DNA of 64,000 nt. It comes from Cylindrospermum sp. NIES-4074 (GTDB lineage: Bacteria; Cyanobacteriota; Cyanobacteriia; Cyanobacteriales; Nostocaceae). The stretch spans positions 6,612,148-6,676,147 of the forward strand of contig AP018269.1 in the NCBI GenBank assembly GCA_003994795.1, in the 5' to 3' direction. The notes beneath the pieces are model-generated. The model ran no database searches and had not been told where the DNA came from. It worked only from the letters and a program-made list of their open reading frames with translations. Below, one piece after another: positions 27,462-35,180 of this stretch; position 1 is the first letter of the stretch; each line of letters starts with the position of its first letter. A program made the position numbers and the translations under genes.

Positions 27462-28985
27462 ATGACAGATATATTAAATGGACGGGTTACAAAACCACTA
27501 ATAGAAGACACATCTTCTCAGGAAAGTCTACCAGTCCAATTACCACAAGTAACAAGTGAAGATTGGTCTGATATTACTAAAGAATCACTTGATAGTTTGC
27601 CCCAAGTTTGGACACGGGGATTACTATATATTTTAATTGTAATTGTGTCAATAATTTTACCTTGGGCGATACTATCTAAAGTAGATGAAACGGGTACTGC
27701 TAGAGGAAGAATTGAGCCTAAGGATAAGACCATTAAGCTCGATGCTGCTGTTGCAGGAACTGTCGCAGAAATTCGGGTTAAGGAAGGTGATGCAGTTAAG
27801 TCTGGGCAAAGTTTATTATTGTTAGAATCTGAATTAGTTAAGTCAGAATTACGTCAGGCTCAAGATAAATTAGAGGGGCAATTAAATCGGCTTTCCCAGT
27901 TAAAATCATCTAAAAACCAGTTAATTGTATCTTTGGCAACTCAACAGCAACAAAATCAATCTCAACAATTAGAAAAAGAGGCTCAAGTTGACCAAGCACG
28001 ACAAAATATTAACACCCTAAGAAATGCCTATGAATTACAAAAAGAAGAAAAACTTTCTCAAGTTAACCAAGCAAGACAAACTCTTCAATATAGTCGAACT
28101 ACTAGTAAATTGGTAGAGAGTAGTTTGGCAAGCACTCAGCGGGAAGTAGAACGCTATAGTAAGCTAAATAACGCAGGAATTGTCCCAGAAATTAATGTTG
28201 TCGAAAAGCAAGACATAGCTAAAGACAAACAAAAATTATATGAACAATCCACATCAGATATTGAACAAGCTAAGTTACGTTTGACCGAACAACAGAGCAG
28301 TTATGAGCGAAATCTTCGCCAAGCTAATGCGGATATTGAACAGGCTAAATTACGGCTAAAGGAACAGGAAAGAGGTTATCAAACATTGACTCGTTCCGGT
28401 CAGTTAGCGGTGCTAAAAATTGTAGAGCAACAGAAAAATTTAGATACAGAAATTACTTCCCTACAAGCAGAAATTGCTCAAAGCAAAAGCCAAATTCAAT
28501 CATTAAAATTTCAGTTGGGGCAACGAGAATTGAAAGCCCCCGTGAGTGGAACATTGTTTCAGCTACCAATTCAAAAGGCTGGGTCTGTTGTGCAATTAGG
28601 AACTATGGTAGCGGAGATTGCACCACAAAATTCACCTTTAATCATTCGGGCACAAATGGCAACTACTGAAAGTGGTTCTTTGCAAAAAGGATTGCCAGTA
28701 AAGATAAAATTTGATGCTTATCCTTTTCAGGATTATGGCATTTTGTCAGGGGAGTTAGTGGAAATTTCACCTAATACTATAGAGGTAGATACTCCTAATG
28801 GAAAAGTAGCAGCCTATAACTTAGATATTGCCTTAAAAGAGAATTGTATTCCCTCCCCTAACAAGTGTATTCCCTTGCGTCCTGGGGATACAGCAACAGC
28901 CGAGGTAATTGTACGTCAGCGCCGCATTATTGACTTTCTACTTGATCCGTTTAAGAAGTTGCAGAAAGGAGGAGTGAAATTGTAG
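27462..28985 (+). CDS. HlyD-family membrane fusion protein
   Basis: A 507-residue periplasmic adaptor. One N-terminal membrane helix (about 50-70, LLYILIVIVSIILPWAIL) is followed by a lipoyl half-motif (DAAVAGTVAEIRVKEGDAV), a very long coiled-coil hairpin rich in Gln/Glu (about 125-345), the second lipoyl half (LKAPVSGTLFQLPIQ) and a beta-barrel ending PGDTATAEVIVRQRR. It should link the C39-ABC exporter to an outer-membrane TolC-like channel. It lies 108 bases downstream of the exporter gene on the same strand, the normal arrangement for type I peptide export. No TolC gene is present in the window. Confidence 0.92.
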   Translation: MTDILNGRVTKPLIEDTSSQESLPVQLPQVTSEDWSDITKESLDSLPQVWTRGLLYILIVIVSIILPWAILSKVDETGTARGRIEPKDKTIKLDAAVAGTVAEIRVKEGDAVKSGQSLLLLESELVKSELRQAQDKLEGQLNRLSQLKSSKNQLIVSLATQQQQNQSQQLEKEAQVDQARQNINTLRNAYELQKEEKLSQVNQARQTLQYSRTTSKLVESSLASTQREVERYSKLNNAGIVPEINVVEKQDIAKDKQKLYEQSTSDIEQAKLRLTEQQSSYERNLRQANADIEQAKLRLKEQERGYQTLTRSGQLAVLKIVEQQKNLDTEITSLQAEIAQSKSQIQSLKFQLGQRELKAPVSGTLFQLPIQKAGSVVQLGTMVAEIAPQNSPLIIRAQMATTESGSLQKGLPVKIKFDAYPFQDYGILSGELVEISPNTIEVDTPNGKVAAYNLDIALKENCIPSPNKCIPLRPGDTATAEVIVRQRRIIDFLLDPFKKLQKGGVKL

Positions 28986-29048
28986 ATTTTTCATTGTATT
29001 GATCTATTTTTAAAATTGTCTAATTTCATCTGATTTAAGGATAAAATC

Positions 29049-29783
29049 ATGCCACAAAATATTACCATTACCAAGGAAGACATTTTTCAGCAAGTCAAGC
29101 TATCTTGTAGAATTCCTGACATAGTTGAAGAGATTGTTAACCGGAAGGTAATTATAGCTGCTGCGGAGGAAGCTGGGATAACGGTGGAGACTGAAGAATT
29201 ACAAAAGGCAGCAGATTTATTGCGCTTAACAAATAAACTCACCAGTGCTGATGATACTTGGAAATGGTTAGAAAAACATGGGTTATCTATAGATGATTTT
29301 GAAGAAATAGTTTATCACAGCATAATTTTTGGCAAGTTAAGCCAACATTTGTTCTCAGACAAAATTGAGCCATACTTTTTTGAAAATCAGCTAGATTATT
29401 CTAGTGTCGTCATGTATGAAGTTGTCTTAGATGATGAAGATTTGGCGCTAGAACTTTTCTATGCAATTAAAGAAGGTGAGATGAGTTTCTATGATGTGGC
29501 TCACAAATATATTCAGGATGTAGAGTTGCGCCGAAAAGGGGGATATTTGGGGGTATTGCGTCGCAAAGATTTAAAGCCAGAGATTTCTGCTGCTGTTTTT
29601 GCTGCGACACCACCTCAGTTTCTTAAACCTATTGTCACCTTTAAAGGGGTACACCTGATTTTTGTTGAAGAGATTATTAAAGCGCAGTTAGAGAACAAGC
29701 TACACCAAAAAATTGCTTCAGATTTGTTTGTTGAATGGCTAAAGAAACAAGTTGAGGAAGTTAAGCTTATCAGTAATTTATAA
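29049..29783 (+). CDS. Peptidylprolyl isomerase, parvulin (PpiC/SurA) family
   Basis: The 244 residues start with a SurA-like helical part (about 1-110). The parvulin domain (about 120-215) has ALELFYAIKEGEMSFYDVAH and a GGYLGVLRRKDLKPEISAAV run that matches the family's GGxLG...L.P.f...F pattern, then LKPIVTFKGVHLIFVEEI. There is no signal peptide, so it would act in the cytoplasm. It is the last gene of the HTH-exporter-HlyD operon, 63 bases after HlyD. In peptide-export operons it may keep the precursor unfolded for export; that is an inference. AAGGATAAAATC precedes the ATG. Confidence 0.85.
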   Translation: MPQNITITKEDIFQQVKLSCRIPDIVEEIVNRKVIIAAAEEAGITVETEELQKAADLLRLTNKLTSADDTWKWLEKHGLSIDDFEEIVYHSIIFGKLSQHLFSDKIEPYFFENQLDYSSVVMYEVVLDDEDLALELFYAIKEGEMSFYDVAHKYIQDVELRRKGGYLGVLRRKDLKPEISAAVFAATPPQFLKPIVTFKGVHLIFVEEIIKAQLENKLHQKIASDLFVEWLKKQVEEVKLISNL

Positions 29784-29835
29784 CAGTATTTTAACTAACA
29801 AGCTAGTTTTTTAACTTTTTCAAAAACTTCACACT

Positions 29836-29856
29836 AAGGTGGGTAATACCCACCTT
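29836..29856. terminator. Hairpin between convergent operons
   Basis: AAGGTGGGT (29836-29844) and ACCCACCTT (29848-29856) form a perfect 9-base stem with an AAT loop. It sits between the parvulin gene and the minus-strand precursor gene. No strong T-run follows on either strand, so it may be bidirectional and partly factor-dependent. Confidence 0.55.
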
Positions 29857-29872
29857 ACCTGTATTTTGGTAC

Positions 29873-30058
29873 CTATTTTGGTACATAGATATAGGAGATT
29901 ATCACTGTATTCTTATCATAAAGAGGGTATACGTCCTTGGGCAGACCACCTACTATTCCCGTGATTTCGTCATCAGTTAGCTGATGCATGAAATTTTCAG
30001 CATCAGCAAACAATTCCAAACCTGCTGGTTGAATGTCATTAACTTTAATATTAGCCAT
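29873..30058 (-). CDS. Double-glycine leader peptide precursor 1
   Basis: A 61-residue peptide. The leader MANIKVNDIQPAGLELFADA continues to LTDDEITGIVGG, a classical double-glycine site after residue 38; the acidic LTDDE and hydrophobic spacing match C39-processed leaders. The 23-residue core starts LPKDVYPLYDK and ends IISYIYVPK; it has Ser, Thr, four Tyr and no Cys. The frame opens at TTG 30079, but ATG at 30058 has GGAG about 11 bases upstream and fits the family start. It lies tail-to-tail with the exporter operon, 90 bases away. Substrate of that exporter is the natural inference. Confidence 0.85.
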   Translation of the reverse strand: MANIKVNDIQPAGLELFADAENFMHQLTDDEITGIVGGLPKDVYPLYDKNTVIISYIYVPK

Positions 30059-30360
30059 TTGAGTTTTTTCTCCATCCAAACTTGTTTATTTTCAAGAATC
30101 AAATGTAACAATCTGATTCTTGATTTCATCTTATTAAAGATAATAACCTCTGTCTAGAGATGTCCGTCTAGCAAATAGACCATAAAAGTTACAGTTTTGT
30201 CAATAAAAATAGCTTTATTGTGACAGCGTTTTTAAGCTAAACAACCGCAATTCTACCCTTAATCCTCAATAAAAGGCAATTACGGCATTAGAGTAGTCTT
30301 AAAAGAGATAAAACTAAAATAGTTATGTCACTATAAATTTTAAATCTGAACAAAAGCCAT

Positions 30361-30393
30361 AAAAAAATCAGCCCAAGATGCCTCTTGGACTGA
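30361..30393 (-). terminator. Intrinsic terminator of the APH-HopA1 unit
   Basis: On the minus strand an 11-base stem (30383-30393 with 30368-30378, one mismatch) with a 4-base loop is followed by seven T residues. It lies about 60 bases after the HopA1-family stop. The remaining spacer to precursor 1 is AT-rich and must hold that gene's promoter. Confidence 0.8.
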
Positions 30394-30454
30394 ATTGTGA
30401 CAGTTTAAATATTTTCACCTTCTACTCAAACGGGGATAAATTATTTAGTCAAAG

Positions 30455-31567
30455 TCAATCCAAATACTTGTAAATATCCTCAGAATTAGCATTCAAATAA
30501 ACACGCTGCAAATCAATGCCCAAAGTTGAAAATTGCTCACAAATAGCCTGCATTCTCCCATCAATTGAGTTATCCCCTTGATACCAAGCCTTCAACAACC
30601 CATTCGCTACAAACTGACAGCGATTCATCCCAAAACTTTCCTGTTCAGCAAACTTTTGGTCTGGTTCTTCAGCCAAACCTAATCCTGGTGCAAGCTGCAT
30701 GGTGAATAGGGGAACTTCTGGTTGAAAATGCAATTTATTTTCCCCATACACAACCTGCAAAACTTCTCTAACTACCTCATAATCTCTTTTATCAAAATAC
30801 AAAACCCCTGAATCGTGCCGTCCGTATTCCTTGGGGTTATATAAAACTTTAAAACTAAAAGGAACTGCTAACTCATTCAGCTGCTGTGTCAAATCCCCCA
30901 TTACTGCCACAGAACCTTCAGGAGTTAAACTGAAATAGATTCGCACAGTTATCGGCTGATTTTTAGTAACCCCAAGATGATTGAACCCTTGATTACCAAC
31001 TGCCACATAAAAACCATTTTGCACTCGATTTTTAGGCAACCGGATAGCTACTGAATCACCCACCACAGCAGCTTGTTCAACAGATTGAAGATGCTTATCC
31101 CGCTGAATATGCAATCTCAAACCGCTTTTTGTTACTGCTAAACTGCCATCAGTTTCTTCTCTGATTACAGACCAACCAGGGTCAAAATAACCTTCACCAC
31201 AATTACTTTCATGCAATCGCTCATAAAAAGCCACATCTACCCCCAAGACAGTATTATTTTCTAAATCAAGGGGTAAAGCATTTCCTTCTCCATCCAGTGC
31301 CAGCGCACTTCGCATGGAACCGTTGTAATAGATACCATAGAGAAAACTTCGCAGTTGCAGACTCACGTATTTCTGCTGCATCTGGGTTGACATTTTCTGA
31401 AAACGTTCAACCACTTCACCTGGTAATTCCAATGGTTTGTAATCTGGATGATGGATGGAGAAATCAGGCTTAATCTCGACTTTGTGAACAATATCTTGCA
31501 AAACTTCCAATAATCGCCCAGTTAAAGCAGTCTCTGGCTGATCCTGATGAGAGTTTAATAATTGCAT
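30455..31567 (-). CDS. HopA1-family protein (putative RiPP phospho-Ser/Thr lyase)
   Basis: The 370 residues match the HopA1 effector-like family: QKYVSLQLRSFLYGIYYNG, a GEGYFDPGWSVI segment, a GFYVAVGNQG strand, VRIYFSLTPEGSVAVMGDLT, and FKVLYNPKEYGRHDSGVLYF. In class V lanthipeptide (LxmY) and thioviridamide-type (TvaD) pathways such proteins act with a kinase-like partner to remove phosphate from Ser/Thr and give dehydroamino acids. Here the kinase partner is directly upstream, 25 bases away. The Lys/Arg-rich conserved run NPKEYGRHDSG is probably catalytic (inference). No cyclase is seen next to it. A terminator follows the gene. Confidence 0.85.
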   Translation of the reverse strand: MQLLNSHQDQPETALTGRLLEVLQDIVHKVEIKPDFSIHHPDYKPLELPGEVVERFQKMSTQMQQKYVSLQLRSFLYGIYYNGSMRSALALDGEGNALPLDLENNTVLGVDVAFYERLHESNCGEGYFDPGWSVIREETDGSLAVTKSGLRLHIQRDKHLQSVEQAAVVGDSVAIRLPKNRVQNGFYVAVGNQGFNHLGVTKNQPITVRIYFSLTPEGSVAVMGDLTQQLNELAVPFSFKVLYNPKEYGRHDSGVLYFDKRDYEVVREVLQVVYGENKLHFQPEVPLFTMQLAPGLGLAEEPDQKFAEQESFGMNRCQFVANGLLKAWYQGDNSIDGRMQAICEQFSTLGIDLQRVYLNANSEDIYKYLD

Positions 31568-31592
31568 AATTATTTAGTGGCAACAGAATAAT

Positions 31593-32753
31593 TTAAACAG
31601 CAGAAGTGCTAAGACGAGTTAATTCAGAGGCAGCAGTACCAAAAATAGTTGGCATTGATTGTACAGGACGACATAATAACGTCTTAGCAACCTGAAGCAT
31701 AGCAATCCCCGTATTGCCAAAGGATTTTTGATATTGAATCATTGCCTGAATCTGTTGAATTAAAGCAAAACCTGTAAATTGCACCACCCGTTGCAAGAAA
31801 TCAGGGCGGTGTTCTACAATTTCTGGAAAAGTGTTTAAATAAGCTAGGGTTAATGCACCAATTGAAGGCTGAAGTAGTTCTAAAGGCGTAATTGCTAAAC
31901 GCAGAGATTCTTCAATAGTCAAAGAATTGCTGATAACCAAGCTACCTAGCCAGATTTGCACATAGCTGCCGATGAGTGTTCCCAAATCAAAGGCTGGATC
32001 TCCCCAAGCAGAACGTTCCCAGTCAATCAGCCGGACAATATTGTTTTTGGCATCCTGCCAATCTTTTTGCAGCAGGATGTTATTGAGCTTCAAGTCGTTG
32101 TGGGTAAGGCAAGAGGGCGTTACAGCACTACCCAATTCGGCGATCGCTTGTCCCAAGCTATCATAACGCTGATAAAGGGCAAAAAACTTTAACCCATCAC
32201 TAGGAACTAAGCCAAAGATTTCTGGTTCAACTCGTTCTAATCTCCGAACCAAATATGATACTTGGTCAGCCGCAAGATTATCTGCATTATCAGAGAAGAA
32301 ATTCTGATATTCTTGGCCGTTGAAAGTATCACGATGGATAGTTCCTAAAATAGTTCCAATTGCCACAGCGATTTCTGGAGAGAAACTTTTTTCCTTGGCG
32401 TAGAAATCCATTAAATCCTGATAATCATCCAAGAACTTGAAGACAATAATGGAATTTTCTACGTCAAAATGTAACACTTCCGGCAAAAATAGGCGGTAAT
32501 TATCAAAGTTAGAAAATCGTTGTAAGAACTCTTGAATTCGCCACTCAAGCAAAAACTCGCCAACAGTTTTTCCTTCCTGATTGTGTCTTTCTTGCTTAAC
32601 AAGAAGCTTACGATCATCTGCAAAAGTCAGTAATAAGTTAAAGTTTTTGGCTGCAAGTGGTTCTATCTTACTGGGAGGTTGCTCAGACTGATTGCATAAC
32701 CCCTGTTGGCTTAAATAAGCGAAAACATTCTGGGAATTCAAAATAAACTTCAT
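31593..32753 (-). CDS. Aminoglycoside-phosphotransferase-like kinase (putative RiPP Ser/Thr kinase)
   Basis: The 386 residues form an APH-fold kinase. The N-lobe has LLLTFADDRKLLVKQERHN; the catalytic loop is CLTHNDLKLNNILL (HxDxxxxN, about 220-230) and the metal-binding segment is VRLIDWERSAWGDPAFDLG. All key kinase residues are present, so it should be active. Kinases of this type (LxmK in lexapeptide, TvaC in thioviridamide-type pathways) phosphorylate core Ser/Thr before a HopA1-family lyase acts. The HopA1 gene follows after 25 bases. The gene is 340 bases downstream of the Cys-rich gene, behind a hairpin, so it may have its own promoter. An antibiotic-resistance role is unlikely. Confidence 0.82.
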   Translation of the reverse strand: MKFILNSQNVFAYLSQQGLCNQSEQPPSKIEPLAAKNFNLLLTFADDRKLLVKQERHNQEGKTVGEFLLEWRIQEFLQRFSNFDNYRLFLPEVLHFDVENSIIVFKFLDDYQDLMDFYAKEKSFSPEIAVAIGTILGTIHRDTFNGQEYQNFFSDNADNLAADQVSYLVRRLERVEPEIFGLVPSDGLKFFALYQRYDSLGQAIAELGSAVTPSCLTHNDLKLNNILLQKDWQDAKNNIVRLIDWERSAWGDPAFDLGTLIGSYVQIWLGSLVISNSLTIEESLRLAITPLELLQPSIGALTLAYLNTFPEIVEHRPDFLQRVVQFTGFALIQQIQAMIQYQKSFGNTGIAMLQVAKTLLCRPVQSMPTIFGTAASELTRLSTSAV

Positions 32754-33002
32754 AAGTTATGATTGTATTGATATTTTTGATAAAACGATGTACAAAAAGT
32801 CAGTGATACACAAAGATATAGCAAGTTAGAGGCTAACATCTGGGTATTTAAATATGGGTTCAATTAAATTTATGCAAAATTTAGTTCTAGAGGTTAAATC
32901 GATTTGTCTCTAGTTCAATACAAAATTCAAATTAACTGCCTGAATTACTTTTTTCAGGCTTACCAATTCTCCTTGCATTACTTAATTACGTTTTATTTAG
33001 AA

Positions 33003-33037
33003 AGTGCTTTTGCTGGTCATATAAAAGCAAAAGCACT
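33003..33037. terminator. Perfect 12-base hairpin between the Cys-rich and kinase genes
   Basis: AGTGCTTTTGCT (33003-33014) pairs exactly with 33026-33037 around an 11-base loop. On the minus strand it lies about 56 bases after the Cys-rich stop and is followed by TTCTAAATAAAA, so it may end or attenuate that transcript before the kinase gene. The spacer 32754-33092 has no gene. Confidence 0.55.
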
Positions 33038-33092
33038 GAGCTAAAGATATAATCTTCTCCTGAAACTACTTAAATACAGTTCGTAGCTTCAC

Positions 33093-33530
33093 TTAACTAG
33101 CAGTCGGTGTTGCTACCTTAATTGCTAGTTCAGAGGCATTATAGTTATCCGTAATAACTTGCGGACAACGCATACAAGCAGCTTTGCCTTCTTGCTGCCA
33201 CCAACGGCAATCTCGGCGTATTGAACAGGGTGGTAATTCCTCTGCTACCGCAGGCAACTGTTCAACAATTCGCGTTGCTAAACGGCAATCTTGCCCATCA
33301 AAATGCTGACAACCATTTGTGGCACAAGTTGACGCTGTGCGAAAAATTTCGGCGGGTGTAATTGGACTAACTTTTGCTATTAGTTCATCGGTGACAGGCT
33401 GGGGTTGCTTGAGATAAGCTACACGAGGTTCTGCCACTGTCCCACTGATGATGCCGAAAATAACACTTTCCCCAGATTCTGGTCTAGCACTGGGGCAAAG
33501 CGTAGTTTTATCAACAGCAATTTCTTCCAT
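33093..33530 (-). CDS. Cysteine-rich protein coupled to a leader peptide gene
   Basis: About 145 residues, not recognised. Eight cysteines occur, mainly as CATNGC, GQDC, CSIRRDC and CMRC, giving spacings C-x4-C-x7-C and C-x5-C-x10-C-x2-C that could bind zinc or an Fe-S cluster. The N-terminal third (SVIFGIISGTVAEPRVAYL) has none. The real start is ATG 33530; its A overlaps the precursor 2 stop (TGATG), so the two are translationally coupled. The position suggests a maturation, immunity or carrier role for precursor 2, but no function can be assigned. Confidence 0.7.
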   Translation of the reverse strand: MEEIAVDKTTLCPSARPESGESVIFGIISGTVAEPRVAYLKQPQPVTDELIAKVSPITPAEIFRTASTCATNGCQHFDGQDCRLATRIVEQLPAVAEELPPCSIRRDCRWWQQEGKAACMRCPQVITDNYNASELAIKVATPTAS

Positions 33531-33772
33531 CAATTAAGCTTCAGTGAAGAGGATTCTTGTGCGTAATAGGTTTTAGTGGGAACCACTATGATGCCTATGG
33601 TAATAGGTACAGGAATTTTACCTAATATAATAGGGTTACTCAGAGCGCCACCAGCGATGTTTTTCGCTTCATCATCAGACACAGATGCCAAAGCTTCATT
33701 TCGGCGTGCTAGAGCATTATTTACAGCATCATCAATTAAGTCGTTAATTTCAAGACGATTGTTGGCTTTCAT
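33530..33772 (-). CDS. Double-glycine leader peptide precursor 2
   Basis: An 80-residue peptide. The leader (residues 1-42) ends ALASVSDDEAKNIAGG, a clear double-glycine processing site with the acidic SDDEA helix found in cyanobacterial bacteriocin-like leaders. The 38-residue core begins ALSNPIILGKIPVPITIGII and ends SSSLKLN; it is hydrophobic, Pro/Ile/Val rich, with several Ser and Thr and no Cys. The hydrophobic central stretch could span a membrane. TGATG overlap with the Cys-rich gene indicates co-translation. It should be cut and exported by the C39 transporter at 24618 (inference). Confidence 0.82.
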   Translation of the reverse strand: MKANNRLEINDLIDDAVNNALARRNEALASVSDDEAKNIAGGALSNPIILGKIPVPITIGIIVVPTKTYYAQESSSLKLN

Positions 33773-34128
33773 GTTGATTTTATTGTGAAGTATATAACTG
33801 GATTTAGGCTTAACTACTGAATAGCTAGATACCTAACATCCCCTTATTCTAGGCAGGAAGAAAATGATTTAACGATTTATGGAGATTTTTTATTGGACTA
33901 AAATAAATTTTTTATGTCACTAAATATATGTCAAGAATCTCTGCCTACAACTACGTTTCTGATAATAATGGCAATGTTAAATTCTTTTAAAAAGAATATT
34001 TCCAACAATTTTGGCTAATAACTAAAACAGTTATGTCCCTAAAATCTTCTCAACTGACAGGAAATAGGCAAACACCAAGCTTATTTTGGAGCATATAGCC
34101 TTAGTAGATTATCATTCCCATTCACCAC
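33773..34128. other. Spacer between precursor 2 and trmB
   Basis: The 356 bases are AT-rich and must carry the promoter of the precursor 2 transcript (minus strand). No repeat family, small gene or RNA was recognised. ATATATGTC-type AT stretches occur but no promoter is called. Confidence 0.35.
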
Positions 34129-34764
34129 TTATCGCTTGACAAACAAAGCGCGATAAACTGGCTCACCCTTTTTCATAGTGCCTATTTCCCGCTCTGTAGG
34201 GATGGGTAGGGGGTTTTCAGCTAGCCATTCTTCTGCACCCAGTTTCTGATAAGCTGGATTTTCTCTAAAGCGATCGCGCATTTCCACGGCGATAAACTCC
34301 TGATCTGATTGCAGAAACACGGTTCCGCCCACCGCCAGATAATTCGCCAATTCTACCACTAGTTCTGGTTGCACTACCCGCCGTTTAGCATGGCGGTTTT
34401 TAAACCAAGGATCAGGAAATTGAATTGTGACGCGCTGTAATGTGCCTGGGGTTAAGGAAGATAACAGCGAATTTAATGAGTTGTTCACATTGCAAAACAA
34501 ATAGTGCAGGTTTGTTAAACCCAACTCAGAACGCAACTTATTCGCTTCCACCACTAGGGGTTCCCGAATTTCCAAACCTAAAAAATTCCAGTCGGGTTCT
34601 ATCTGTGCCATCTTCAGCAAAAACTGACCCCTAGCACAACCAATATCTAAATGTAGGGGTTGGTTTGGCTGTAGATAAATTTTTTCCCACTCTAGGGGAT
34701 CAGCTGGTGTTTGATATTTGTTAGCAAGTGGGTTAACGTGTTGGCGGACTCGGACAACGGCCAA
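34129..34764 (-). CDS. trmB: tRNA (guanine-N7-)-methyltransferase
   Basis: It uses S-adenosylmethionine to methylate G46 in the variable loop of tRNA. The 211 residues have the SAM motif HLDIGCARGQFLLKMA, the EIREPLVVEAN strand, the diagnostic IQFPDPWFKNRHAKRRVVQ, and TEREIGTMKKGEPVYRALF at the end. The start is TTG (MAVVRVRQHV) with AAGGAGA 7 bases upstream; no better ATG exists. It is a housekeeping gene bordering the peptide cluster and sets its right boundary. Confidence 0.95.
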   Translation of the reverse strand: MAVVRVRQHVNPLANKYQTPADPLEWEKIYLQPNQPLHLDIGCARGQFLLKMAQIEPDWNFLGLEIREPLVVEANKLRSELGLTNLHYLFCNVNNSLNSLLSSLTPGTLQRVTIQFPDPWFKNRHAKRRVVQPELVVELANYLAVGGTVFLQSDQEFIAVEMRDRFRENPAYQKLGAEEWLAENPLPIPTEREIGTMKKGEPVYRALFVKR

Positions 34765-34796
34765 AATTAAATCTCCTTATAATTATGACGTAAGCA

Positions 34797-34965
34797 TTCA
34801 GCTATCAGCGGTCAGCAGTCAGCGTTCGACGCTCGCTCACGCCGTAAGCGCAAAGCGCAGGCTTGTCTGCGACACGCTCCGCGAACCGCCAACGCGTAGC
34901 GTTCCGCAGGAAAGTCTAAAACCGGTTTTTAGACTGAGTTTAACGGTTTTGAGTAGGGGAGACTC
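34797..34965. repeat. Compound palindromic repeat block
   Basis: It starts with CAGCTATCAGCGGTCAGC units, passes through a GC-rich GCGTAGCG/CGCGAACCGCC segment and ends with AGTCTAAAACC/GGTTTTTAGACT, a hairpin, and AACGGTTTTGAGTAGGGG. The last part resembles 23540-23580. An open frame across it is an artefact. Confidence 0.65.
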
Positions 34966-35180
34966 ACACCAAAAGCGTAGTAATCCCTCTGTCAGAATGC
35001 TCATAAATTCTTGAAGATTGCTGATTGCTAATAGCTGACGGCTGAGTGCTTACATTATGACGATATTGGGCGATCGCCCCTAAATATATACAAATGTTAA
35101 GTATAGCTCCTCCTAAGCAAGGGTTATACTCTTGGGAAAAGAGCTATTTTAACCCCTGTTTTTAATATTGTCTTAAATCA

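Noticed and set aside
31593-32753. Aminoglycoside resistance gene
   Set aside because: Fold is APH-like, but the adjacent HopA1-family gene and nearby leader peptides make a RiPP kinase far more likely.
34718-35014. 98-codon open frame overlapping the start of trmB
   Set aside because: It runs through a palindromic repeat block and overlaps trmB antisense; typical repeat artefact.
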